Source of the DNA: Chryseobacterium sp. ISL-6
GTDB lineage: Bacteria > Bacteroidota > Bacteroidia > Flavobacteriales > Weeksellaceae
NCBI RefSeq assembly: GCF_018613715.1
Contig: NZ_JAGGPT010000010.1
Span: forward strand, 62,001 to 126,000
Direction of reading: 5' to 3'
DNA length: 64,000 bases
The notes under the pieces were generated by a model. The model had not been told where the DNA came from, did not search any database, and saw only the letters and a program-made list of their open reading frames with translations. Position 1 is the stretch's first letter, and each line of letters starts with the position of its first letter. The position numbers were made by a program, and so were the translations under genes. Below are positions 44,862 to 53,493 of this stretch, piece after piece.

Positions 44862-46181
44862 TTATTCTTTTACAAATATAATTTTATTACCACCCTGCGA
44901 GAGTATAAATTCCTTTTTGGCTGGATTAAAATCAATGACAATTCCAGCTGTATCAAATTTAAAACTTGTTTTGGAAGTTGCTTCTAAAGGAAAAGCTCCT
45001 TGCCCTGTTGCCTGAGCCATTAATACTTTATCTTTAACAAAAATATTAATTTTCATAGGCATCTCTTTCGTGGCATAAGTTCCAATAAATTGCTGCAGTT
45101 CATTTTCAGGAACACTAATCACTGTGAAACTCGGAATTTCAAAATCTTTTCCATAGGCAGCACTCAAAGCTGCTGTAGAAATATTTTCATTTCCAAAATT
45201 ACTTTGATTACTAATCATTGCAAAAGACTTCTCACCATCCGGAAAATATGATATTACCGAACTAAAATGATCGATTCCTCCATTATGTCCAAAACCCATT
45301 TTCCCTTCAAAAGGAACTTCAGTCAATCCAAAACCGTAATGTTCTTTAAAATTACGCATTTTTCCCAGACTTTCTTTTGAAATAAGCTTCCCTGAAACTA
45401 AACCATCCATGAAGGTGATTAGCTCGGAGGGTGTAGAAACTAAGTTTCCTGCACCAAGAGGGACAGACATATCTGTTTCAGGACTTTTCACGTAATTATT
45501 ATTTTGATAAGTATATGAATTAGCCATATTTTTCGAAGGCTCTATTTTGCCACCTACTTTAGTATATTTTAATTGCAAGGGTGCGGTGATGTATTCTTCA
45601 ATTAACTGAGTGTAAGATTTTTTATAAACTTTCTCTAAAATAAAGCCGAGTAAAGAATAATTTGAATTACTGTAACTAAATTTACTGCCCGGTTCAAAAT
45701 CCGAACCTGCTTTCTGAATAATATCGATGAGTTTTTCCTGTGAAATGGGCTGCAGATAGTAGGTCATATACAGACCATCATCAGTGAAGTTATGAATTCC
45801 ACTTCTGTGATCTAAAAGATATTCTATTTTGATCTTTTCGGCATTCTTTATTTGAGGAAAAAACTGACTTAGTCTGGTGTCGAGAGTGAGTTTTTTACTT
45901 TCTACTGCTTTCATAATCAAAACTGCTGTGAAAGTTTTCGTTATAGAGCCTATTCTGTAAATGGTATTGATATCAGCTTTTTTATTACTTTCAACATCGG
46001 AAAATCCAATCGTATTGGTGTAGATTACTTTTCCATGGTCTGCAATGGCAAAACTACCCATTACTCTATGCTCTTTATCTAAAGTTTTAAAGTAGCTATC
46101 AAGTTTTTCTTTGTTAATATTTTGACCGAAATTTAAACTGAAAACTCCAATAGAAACACAAAAAAGTATTTTTTTCAACAT
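44862..46181 (-). CDS. serine hydrolase, class C beta-lactamase-like
   Basis: The protein has 439 residues with a signal peptide ending near NFGQ. The penicillin-binding fold has SITK (Ser79-Lys82), YSN (170-172) and HNGG (in GFGHNGGIDHF, replacing KTG). A ~100-residue C-terminal beta domain follows. Such proteins are mostly peptidases or esterases and not resistance enzymes. It heads an operon with the small protein and the M1 aminopeptidase, which suggests a shared role in peptide degradation. Confidence 0.9.
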   Translation of the reverse strand: MLKKILFCVSIGVFSLNFGQNINKEKLDSYFKTLDKEHRVMGSFAIADHGKVIYTNTIGFSDVESNKKADINTIYRIGSITKTFTAVLIMKAVESKKLTLDTRLSQFFPQIKNAEKIKIEYLLDHRSGIHNFTDDGLYMTYYLQPISQEKLIDIIQKAGSDFEPGSKFSYSNSNYSLLGFILEKVYKKSYTQLIEEYITAPLQLKYTKVGGKIEPSKNMANSYTYQNNNYVKSPETDMSVPLGAGNLVSTPSELITFMDGLVSGKLISKESLGKMRNFKEHYGFGLTEVPFEGKMGFGHNGGIDHFSSVISYFPDGEKSFAMISNQSNFGNENISTAALSAAYGKDFEIPSFTVISVPENELQQFIGTYATKEMPMKINIFVKDKVLMAQATGQGAFPLEATSKTSFKFDTAGIVIDFNPAKKEFILSQGGNKIIFVKE

Positions 46182-46240
46182 ACTAATGACATTTCATTAA
46201 TAAGTAGTGAAAGAAAGGGACTTGTTACATATCTAAACCT

Positions 46241-47158
46241 TTATCTGGTCGGATATTCATCAGGAAAAATATCATTTGCTTCTAATTCTCTTCTGATTTC
46301 AATTTCATCACTGAAAAGGGTATCTTTTTTAATGTAATTAAGAATAAATTCTTTGTTTAAGGGATTTCTGAAAGACAGCAGTTCTTTTAGATATATATCC
46401 TTTGAAACACCAACTAAAGTATCATTTTTAATGATTGAGATGAATTCCTTTTGCAAGGCATCAATATAGTCCCCTTTATGCCAATGACTTAGGTAAATAG
46501 CCGCAAAAATTTCATGATTTTTAAAAGCTAAAGTCTCAATTCTTTTTCGGTAATTTTTAGGATAATTTTTATATCTAAATACCTCTAGTAAAAGGCTTCT
46601 CGGCGAATTTGGATTAAAAATAATGATGCTATCAAGCTTTTTCAACAACTGATCAGATTGCCCGTTCTTCCCGGGTATAGCGTAAAGATATTTGCGATAT
46701 AAAGGTTCTGCAGGATTCTGATCCCCAATTATACAACCATATTTTGTATGAACTTTAGTTTTTAGATTTAAGAAGTTCGAAAACACTTTGTCAATAAGCT
46801 CTGGTTTTCTTTCTAAAAGTCCTACTGAGGCATACACAGCTACAGTTATGTTTTTATTATTAATTAGTGATAATAGTTCGTCTTCCGAAGCCAGCTCAAC
46901 TAATTTTTTAAAATTTTCAGCATTGGCAGGTTTTTCTGTTCCTTTCCCTATGTCCCCAGTTTGATAGGTATTGATTATTGAAATATGTTTAACGATATCT
47001 CTCAAATGCTGGGGCACTCGCAATGTATCAAAAACAGCATCTTTAGAATTATCCCAATTTTCTATTAAAAGTTCAGAATAAACCGGATCTTTCTCTTTTT
47101 TACAACTAAAAAGAAAAATCACAGAAATTAGGATAATGGAAATTTTAGAGAAAGTCAT
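46241..47158 (-). CDS. hypothetical lipoprotein with helical repeats
   Basis: The protein has 305 residues with a lipobox (FLFSC) after a short signal. The body is helical with HEAT-like pacing (NKNITVAVYASVGLLERKPE, KNHEIFAAIYLSHW). No family is recognised. Its ATG overlaps the thyA stop codon (TAATG), an odd partner for a lipoprotein and probably only positional. Confidence 0.65.
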   Translation of the reverse strand: MTFSKISIILISVIFLFSCKKEKDPVYSELLIENWDNSKDAVFDTLRVPQHLRDIVKHISIINTYQTGDIGKGTEKPANAENFKKLVELASEDELLSLINNKNITVAVYASVGLLERKPELIDKVFSNFLNLKTKVHTKYGCIIGDQNPAEPLYRKYLYAIPGKNGQSDQLLKKLDSIIIFNPNSPRSLLLEVFRYKNYPKNYRKRIETLAFKNHEIFAAIYLSHWHKGDYIDALQKEFISIIKNDTLVGVSKDIYLKELLSFRNPLNKEFILNYIKKDTLFSDEIEIRRELEANDIFPDEYPTR

Positions 47159-47952
47159 TAAATCGCAACAGGCGCTTTAATTCCCGGATGTGGGTCGTAA
47201 TTTTCCAACGTAAAATCTTCAAAATTAAAATCGAATATATTCTTAATTTCTGGATTCAATTTCATTGTAGGAAGTGGTTTTGGATCTCTTGAAAGTTGTC
47301 TGTTTACCTGTTCAAAATGGTTATTGTAAATATGAACATCACCAAAACTGTGAACATAATCCCCCACTTCGAGATCACAAACCTGCGCTACCATCATCAA
47401 TAATAAAGCATAGCTAGCAATATTAAAAGGAACTCCAAGGAAAACATCAGCGCTTCTTTGATAAAGTTGTAAAGATAACTTTCCGTCTGCTACATAAAAC
47501 TGAAATAATGCATGACAAGGTGCTAAAGCCATATTTGGAATTTCTGCTACATTCCATGCAGAAACGATCAGCCTTCTGGAATCCGGATTTTTTTTGATCT
47601 GATCAATTACCTCTGAAATCTGGTCCACTATCTTATTATCTGCTCCACTCCAGCTTCTCCATTGTGCTCCGTAAACGGGACCTAAATCTCCATTTTCATT
47701 GGCCCATTCATCCCAGATGCTTACCCCATGATCATTTAAATATTGAACATTAGTATCTCCTTTTAAGAACCATAGTAATTCATAAATTATAGATTTCAAA
47801 TGCACCTTCTTGGTTGTTACCAAAGGAAAACCTTTTGATAAATCATATCTCAGCTGATATCCGAAAACACTTCTTGTTCCGGTTCCTGTTCGATCTGTTT
47901 TGTCTGTTCCATTATCCAGGATATGCTGTAAAAGGTCTAAGTAATTTTGCAT
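47158..47952 (-). CDS. thyA: thymidylate synthase
   Basis: The protein has 264 residues, exactly the length of E. coli ThyA. The nucleophile Cys146 lies in ALAPCHALF, and the dUMP/folate residues are in RTGTGTRSVFG, the QRSADVFLGVPFNIA region and DVHIYNNH. It methylates dUMP to dTMP with methylene-tetrahydrofolate in the cytosol. The terminal residues PVAI fit the family end. Confidence 0.98.
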   Translation of the reverse strand: MQNYLDLLQHILDNGTDKTDRTGTGTRSVFGYQLRYDLSKGFPLVTTKKVHLKSIIYELLWFLKGDTNVQYLNDHGVSIWDEWANENGDLGPVYGAQWRSWSGADNKIVDQISEVIDQIKKNPDSRRLIVSAWNVAEIPNMALAPCHALFQFYVADGKLSLQLYQRSADVFLGVPFNIASYALLLMMVAQVCDLEVGDYVHSFGDVHIYNNHFEQVNRQLSRDPKPLPTMKLNPEIKNIFDFNFEDFTLENYDPHPGIKAPVAI

Positions 47953-48012
47953 TTTGAAAATTTTAATTTATGTGTTTTTGATAAATTATAAGAGACTTCA
48001 AAGTTAATAAAA

Positions 48013-48045
48013 AAACCGTTGTGAAAAATAATTTCACAATGGTTT
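48013..48045 (-). terminator. terminator downstream of degraded repeat gene
   Basis: A 14-bp stem (48013-48026 with 48032-48045, one G-T pair) encloses a 5-nt loop. On the minus strand it is followed by a T-run. Confidence 0.75.
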
Positions 48046-48124
48046 AATGTTATTCTTTTATATGTTTAAACCTATAGGACTCCTTAGAAATCAATCATTA
48101 ATTTCTGAAGATTTTCTAGATAAA

Positions 48125-48749
48125 TTACCGTATAACAACCGCAACTTCCTGAGAATTCCCTTCTACTGATTTCACTTTTCCAAATTTATTTTTATTCATT
48201 ATGGTATCATTCCAATAATCTAAAGTGACGGGTCCGAATTTTATCAGTTTTTTATACTTACTCTGATCTATAATTTCTTTTCCGCCATAATCAATCGCCA
48301 TGTTTCCGATTGATTTCAATTTCCCAAATTTACTGTTGTCTATAATATCATGATCCCAATAATCTATAGATATGCTGCCAATCTTTTTTACTTTACCGGT
48401 TTTTTCCTTGTCAAAACGATCCCAATAATCTATAACGATATTCCCTATGCTTTTTACTTTACCCTCTTTTTCATTATCAAAATGATCCCAATATTCCCTA
48501 TTTTCTTGATTTTGCCTATATTTTCACGGTCGAAATACTGATCATCATAATAATCAACATTCCCATTGGAAATTGAATTAAACCCTGCAACTGATCCTTC
48601 GTCATCAATTGTAATGATGACACCTCCCGTAGTAATATCAACAGATTTAAATCATATGATTTACCTGAAACATGAGCCCTCACCTGAGCCAATGCAAGGG
48701 AGTTTGCAATTATAAGTAAAAGACCACATACAATGTATTTCAATTTCAT
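48125..48749 (-). pseudogene. frameshifted exported repeat protein
   Basis: The start is intact: MKLKYIVCGLLLIIANSLAL is a signal peptide. Near 48648 one base is missing in an A tract. The reading then makes sense one frame over (KSVDITTGGVIITIDDEG). Near 48500 about 13 bases are lost inside a repeat, after which the third frame carries on to the stop. The body consists of ~22-residue repeats, roughly GKVKxIGxIxIDYWDxxD, at least four copies. Reading through both lesions restores one continuous protein of about 210 residues. The repeat fold and function are not recognised. It lies 3 bp after a Gre-like gene. Confidence 0.8.
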
Positions 48750-48752
48750 AGC

Positions 48753-49193
48753 TTACCAGATATTTTCAATAGTTTGATCAATATTATTAATATCAAACTT
48801 CTCTGCTATTTTCTTGCCAAACATTGCTTTTACCAGCGGAGATTCTACAGAAACGGTCATTATTTTCTGATTTTCAGATACAATTTCTCCAACAGGTACG
48901 GAAATATAAAACAATCCTTTATCGGTCTTCACTAATGCTCCGTTCTGTACTTTGGAAGATTCATCTGAACTTATTTTCTGAAGAATAGTCTGCTGATTTA
49001 AAGATTCATTAAGCTGTCTTTGAAGATTATTGATTTCCTGCTGAACCATTTCACGACTGGTTTCATACTTGTCCCCCATTGAACTCTTGGTTTCATTATT
49101 TGAAGCCCGGGTTTCAGCAATTAGGGTTTCAAACTTTTGAATTCTCTCTGAGAGTTTTGTTTTTATAATATTTAATATTTCTTTCTTATTCAT
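48753..49193 (-). CDS. GreA/GreB-like protein
   Basis: The protein has 146 residues. An N-terminal antiparallel coiled coil (about 1-85) is followed by a small domain with the Gre-like closing motif SPLVKAMFGKK. True Gre factors carry two acidic residues at the coiled-coil tip. Here the tip region around SMGDKYETSREM is acidic but different, so transcript-cleavage activity is uncertain. It may bind the RNA polymerase secondary channel in another role. It lies just upstream of the degraded repeat gene. Confidence 0.65.
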   Translation of the reverse strand: MNKKEILNIIKTKLSERIQKFETLIAETRASNNETKSSMGDKYETSREMVQQEINNLQRQLNESLNQQTILQKISSDESSKVQNGALVKTDKGLFYISVPVGEIVSENQKIMTVSVESPLVKAMFGKKIAEKFDINNIDQTIENIW

Positions 49194-49324
49194 TTTACAA
49201 TTAACTAGATCCTGTATTTACTTGATGTAAAAAGCAGGCCGGAGCCCACTTCTATTGGTATTATAAACTTAAATATAATCAATCTTTTTTATATTTTAAG
49301 CCAGAATTTCAATAGCTTAAAATT

Positions 49325-50671
49325 TCATTTTTCAAACACTTTGTAATCAGAAACTTTAAAATTAAAATCTTTACCTGTATTAAAGTCCATTTTTGTTCCA
49401 TCAAATACATTTCTAAATGTTCCTGACAGGTTTTCATCCTGAATACTGAAATTTACATCTTCTTTTGACATGTTTAAAATAACTAAAACCTCATCTTTAT
49501 CATTCTTCCTGATATAGGCTAAAATTTTATCATTAGCCGTTGTATTCAGAAGATAGGTTATAACGTTTGCATCCCCACCTCTTAAGGCCGAATTTGAAGA
49601 TTTCAACTCCAATAATGTCCTGTAAAAATCTGCAACCTGATAATTGTTTGTCCATTCTATAGCATCCTTTTCGAAAAACTCCAATCGTTTCATATTAGGC
49701 AGCTCCTGTCCGGAATACAATAAAGGAATACCATTCCATGTTGCTGAGAAAACAGCCATTGGTTTGGTGATGACTCCATACTTTTCATACTCTGTTCCAT
49801 TCCATGAATTCTCATCATGGTTGCTGGTAAACCATGCCCGCATTGAAGAGTCCCCAATATTAGAATATTTAATCAGCAAGTCTTTTAAATCCTGTAATGG
49901 AAGATCCTTCTTATAATAGTCTTCAGATGTGTGCATCCATTTCCATGAATAACTCGCATCGAAAACCTTTCCATATTCGGGACTTTCCAATTCATCAAAC
50001 TCGCCTAACCAGAAAAGCGGTTTGATGGTCTCCACTTCAGGACGTGCCTGCACCCAGAAATCAACTTCAACCCACGAAGCAAGATCACATCTGAAACCGT
50101 CGATATTTGTTTCTTTAACCCAAAATTTCATTGCATCAATCATTGCTTTTCGCATCTCTTGATTTTTATAGTCAAGTTCAATGATATCATCCATTCCTGA
50201 AGCAATGTGAAACTTTCCATCAGGATCTTTTAAATAAAATTCAGGATGTGTTTTTGTCCAGATATGGTCCCACCCTGTATGATTGGCAACCCAATCAATG
50301 ATCACCTTAAACCCTAATCGATGTGCCTCATTCACCATATGCTTGAAATCATTGATTGTACCGAACTCCGAATTAATAGAAGTGTAATCTGCAGCTGCAT
50401 AAGGACTTCCTAAGCTTCCTTTTTTATTTTGCTGGGCAATTGGAGTAATAGGCATAAACCAGAGTACCTTCACTCCCATTGATTTTAGGCGCGGCATTTC
50501 TTTTTCAAATGCTTTAAAAGTTCCTTCCTTAGTGTATTGTCTTATATTGACTTCATAAATATTAGTAGAATGCTTCCAATCTCTGGGTAAATCCATTGTC
50601 TTATTTGTATTTTGTATAGCACAGGAAACAATTCCTAAGCCAATAATTGCTAATAAAATTATTTTTTTCAT
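49325..50671 (-). CDS. GH13 alpha-amylase family lipoprotein
   Basis: The protein has 448 residues with a lipobox (GIVSC) after a short signal. The TIM barrel shows GH13 conserved regions: DWVANH (I), GFRCDLASW with the nucleophile Asp (II), FWLGEFDE with the acid/base Glu (III) and TSNHDEN with the stabilising Asp (IV). It likely cleaves alpha-glucans outside the inner membrane. It is not in a SusCD-type locus, as no SusC/D pair is adjacent. Confidence 0.92.
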   Translation of the reverse strand: MKKIILLAIIGLGIVSCAIQNTNKTMDLPRDWKHSTNIYEVNIRQYTKEGTFKAFEKEMPRLKSMGVKVLWFMPITPIAQQNKKGSLGSPYAAADYTSINSEFGTINDFKHMVNEAHRLGFKVIIDWVANHTGWDHIWTKTHPEFYLKDPDGKFHIASGMDDIIELDYKNQEMRKAMIDAMKFWVKETNIDGFRCDLASWVEVDFWVQARPEVETIKPLFWLGEFDELESPEYGKVFDASYSWKWMHTSEDYYKKDLPLQDLKDLLIKYSNIGDSSMRAWFTSNHDENSWNGTEYEKYGVITKPMAVFSATWNGIPLLYSGQELPNMKRLEFFEKDAIEWTNNYQVADFYRTLLELKSSNSALRGGDANVITYLLNTTANDKILAYIRKNDKDEVLVILNMSKEDVNFSIQDENLSGTFRNVFDGTKMDFNTGKDFNFKVSDYKVFEK

Positions 50672-50773
50672 TAATCCCGTTTTAACAAAAATAGGAATTG
50701 TTCGGATGATTAATATAAAAAGCAGAAAAGCAAATTTATTGTTCTATCTTTTGTTTAGGTTCAAGCATAAAAA

Positions 50774-50797
50774 AGTCCCGGATATAAATCCAGGACT
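50774..50797 (-). terminator. terminator of acidic-tail protein gene
   Basis: AGTCC and GGAT pair with ATCC and GGACT (one mismatch) around a 4-nt loop. On the minus strand six T follow. Confidence 0.7.
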
Positions 50798-50822
50798 GTA
50801 TATTTTTAATAGTGTATAAATC

Positions 50823-51416
50823 TTATACTTCTTCATTATCATCTTCCTCATCGAAGACATCATCGTTATAGTCTTCTTCTTCCTCATCATCAAAGTTGTC
50901 ATCTTCATCAGCAAAGCTATCACCGCTTCCAAAATCATCGTCAAAATTGAATTCGTCGTCCATCAGAGGCATAGCCGATTTCTTTTTAGATGCACCCCCA
51001 TTTCCACTTTTACTTGGTGCTTTTAAAGGAACATTTCCAAATCGGTATACTGTAATTGGATAATTAACTCCTTTTGTTTCTTCAATTACTTCAACAAGCT
51101 CACAGAAGAATTCCCAAAGATCCAGAAGTCCATATTGGAATTGAGCTTTATCCCCTTCTTTTGCAAAAGCCTCATCAATATATACATCTGACATAATTTC
51201 GCCATCACCATCATCACTCATATCCTCTAGTGGAACACTTTTTACTATCGTACCATCTTCTTCCAGTAAATTAAAAGTTGAAAGCTCATCTCCTTGCAAG
51301 CTGAACGCACTCTTAATTCCTAGATGTAAATTCCATAGTGTCTGTTTTCCCTTTACTTCGATATCACGGAAAATATCTTCTTTCGCATCTAATATTACGC
51401 GGATTTTGTAAACCAT
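50823..51416 (-). CDS. pRiA4b ORF-3-like protein with acidic tail
   Basis: The protein has 197 residues. Residues 1-135 resemble the plasmid pRiA4b ORF-3/TnpR-like fold (YKIRVILDAKEDIFRDIEVK). The last ~50 residues are almost only Asp, Glu, Phe and Asn and are surely disordered. Function is unknown. The gene is isolated, with its own terminator. Confidence 0.7.
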   Translation of the reverse strand: MVYKIRVILDAKEDIFRDIEVKGKQTLWNLHLGIKSAFSLQGDELSTFNLLEEDGTIVKSVPLEDMSDDGDGEIMSDVYIDEAFAKEGDKAQFQYGLLDLWEFFCELVEVIEETKGVNYPITVYRFGNVPLKAPSKSGNGGASKKKSAMPLMDDEFNFDDDFGSGDSFADEDDNFDDEEEEDYNDDVFDEEDDNEEV

Positions 51417-51549
51417 ATCAGTCTTTAAATTACTTTTTGCCTTTATTTATTATGATAAATTTCTGTTGCAAATATATAATAAATGACATGTCACAAAAAA
51501 ATATTTCAAGATTTTTTAAAATATTTTTTTTCCTTACATTTTGCCAGGA

Positions 51550-52581
51550 TTATTTGCTTTTTTCAAGCATAAAACTGAATTTTGTCCCTTCAAGGTACAC
51601 ACTTTCAACTGTAATATTTTCTTTATGGGCTTCAAGAATATGCTTTACAATGGCCAAACCTAAGCCAGAGCCACCTTCTCTTCGGCTTCTACTTGTCTCT
51701 ACGCGATAAAATCTCTCGAAAATTCTTGGTAAGATTTCCGATTTTATCCCCATCCCATTATCAATAACCTCGATTAAGACTTTGTTCTTCAGGACACTTG
51801 TTTTTACAACAACCTTTGCCTCCTGTCTGTTAGCATAATGAATAGCATTGGAAACCAGATTGATAAAAACCTGAGACATCTTTTGCTTATCTGCTTCTAC
51901 AAAAATCTGTGGATGCAGGGTTTGAATCTGTAATGTTGTATTATGTTTTTCAGCTTCAAGATCCAGAAGGTCAAAAATTTCTTTTATCAAAAGATTCACA
52001 TCAAATCTTGAAACTGTAAGATTAATTTCTCCTGCTTCAAGTCTGTTAATCATATCCAGATCGGTGACAATAGCAATCAGTCTTTCAACAGAAATATCTA
52101 TTCTTTCCAGATACTTATCCCGGATGGTTAAATTATCTACCCCACCATCTCTTAGGGTTTCCACATATCCCTGAATGGAAAACAATGGCGTTTTGAGCTC
52201 ATGAGAAACATTTCCAATATATTCTTTACGATAGCTTTCCATTTCCTTCATCATATCGATCTCAGAAACTTTCTGCTGATTAAGATCAGAAAACCTTTCT
52301 CCTAATTCTTTAATGGTAATATTTTCATCATTGTTATTTACAATCTCCTGTGGTAAAAGCTGTGAAAGCCCACGAACCTGCTTTTTACCGTAGTAATTAA
52401 ACAGCAATTCAAGGACTAAATAATTAACAATAAAGATAATAACGAGACAAAGGATAAGTCCTATTTTGAAAAAAGGAGTTTTATAATAAATATCTTTCAG
52501 TGAATCAAAAATGATCACCAATAAGAACATCACCAATGTTATTAAACATGATGCGACAAGAGTAAGCCTGTAAAATTTCAA
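51550..52581 (-). CDS. PhoR-like sensor histidine kinase
   Basis: The protein has 343 residues. Two membrane helices (about 8-25 and 38-62) flank a very short ~12-residue periplasmic loop, so it likely senses through a partner or the membrane. The H-box NVSHELKTP has phospho-His127; the N-box (SQVFINLVSNAIHYAN), DNGMGI and GSGLGLAIVKHI ATPase motifs are intact. The start is a TTG at 52581. It follows the response regulator gene by 48 bp. In Flavobacteriia this pair commonly governs phosphate starvation, and a TonB receptor is divergently encoded. Confidence 0.92.
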   Translation of the reverse strand: MKFYRLTLVASCLITLVMFLLVIIFDSLKDIYYKTPFFKIGLILCLVIIFIVNYLVLELLFNYYGKKQVRGLSQLLPQEIVNNNDENITIKELGERFSDLNQQKVSEIDMMKEMESYRKEYIGNVSHELKTPLFSIQGYVETLRDGGVDNLTIRDKYLERIDISVERLIAIVTDLDMINRLEAGEINLTVSRFDVNLLIKEIFDLLDLEAEKHNTTLQIQTLHPQIFVEADKQKMSQVFINLVSNAIHYANRQEAKVVVKTSVLKNKVLIEVIDNGMGIKSEILPRIFERFYRVETSRSRREGGSGLGLAIVKHILEAHKENITVESVYLEGTKFSFMLEKSK

Positions 52582-52629
52582 TTTTACAATTTTTATGGGT
52601 TAGTAGGGTAAAGGTAGGATATTTCGTTA

Positions 52630-53307
52630 TTAAACGATCAACTTATATCCTATTCCTTTTAGAGTCTGAATGGTATTAATTCCTAATTTCTCTCTCAATC
52701 TTCTGATATGAACATCGATCGTTCTTTCACCAACGATAACATCATTACCCCAAACTTTCTCTAGAATTTCTTCTCTTTTGAAAACTTTTTCAGTGTTAGA
52801 TGCTAAAAGATAAAGCAGATCAAATTCTTTTTTAGGAAGTAAAAACTGCTGCCCGGCTTTAGAAACTCTGAAATTATCTTTATCAATAATTAAGTCTCCG
52901 ATTTCAATTAATTTAGCATTGTCAGAAACCTGAGATGTTAATTGTAATAGGGCGTTTACTTTAGAAATAAGAATTTTTGGTTTGATCAGTTTTACGATGT
53001 AATCATTTGCTCCTGCCTGAAAACCGGCTAATTGAGAAAATTCTTCACTTCTTGCAGAAAGAAAAACAATTAATGATTTTTGAAGTTCTTTAACTTTGCG
53101 AAGTTCCTGGCAAGTTTCGATACCATCTTTTTCTGGCATCATCACATCCAGTAATATAAGGTCCGGAATAATTTCTTTAGCTTTTTCTATTCCTTCGTTA
53201 CCATTGGTAGCGGTATAAATATCGTAGCCTTCCTTTTCCAGGTTATAAGACAGAATCTCTAAAATATCCAGTTCATCGTCTATTAAGAGTATTTTCTTTT
53301 GGTTCAT
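52630..53307 (-). CDS. PhoB-like response regulator
   Basis: The protein has 225 residues. The receiver domain (1-120) has phospho-acceptor Asp54 (LILLDVMMPEKDG) and the acidic pair in IDDE. The winged-helix OmpR/PhoB domain (about 130-225) ends RTIDVHIRRLREKLG...GIGYKLIV. The ATG at 53307 is preferred to a TTG two codons upstream. It is divergent from the TonB receptor gene across 186 bp and is the probable direct regulator of that operon. Confidence 0.94.
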   Translation of the reverse strand: MNQKKILLIDDELDILEILSYNLEKEGYDIYTATNGNEGIEKAKEIIPDLILLDVMMPEKDGIETCQELRKVKELQKSLIVFLSARSEEFSQLAGFQAGANDYIVKLIKPKILISKVNALLQLTSQVSDNAKLIEIGDLIIDKDNFRVSKAGQQFLLPKKEFDLLYLLASNTEKVFKREEILEKVWGNDVIVGERTIDVHIRRLREKLGINTIQTLKGIGYKLIV

Positions 53308-53493
53308 TTTCAATTTTTACGAGTCAAAGTTAATAATTTTTATACCACAGATGAACAAATCATCTATCGTTCATATAAAGTTAACAATTATATCGTTTTG
53401 TTAATGTTTAGTTAAGAAAAAATTAAATTAAACTAAACCATTAAGACCGATTAACTTTTATTTCTTTGCAGCGAAAGAATATAGTAAAATAAA

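Noticed and set aside
44862..46181. Beta-lactam resistance gene
   Set aside because: The fold is class C-like, but HNGG replaces KTG and an extra C-terminal domain is present; operon partners are peptidases.
50823..51416. Mobile element passenger gene
   Set aside because: The fold is named after plasmid and transposon proteins, but no transposase, inverted repeats or target duplication are visible.
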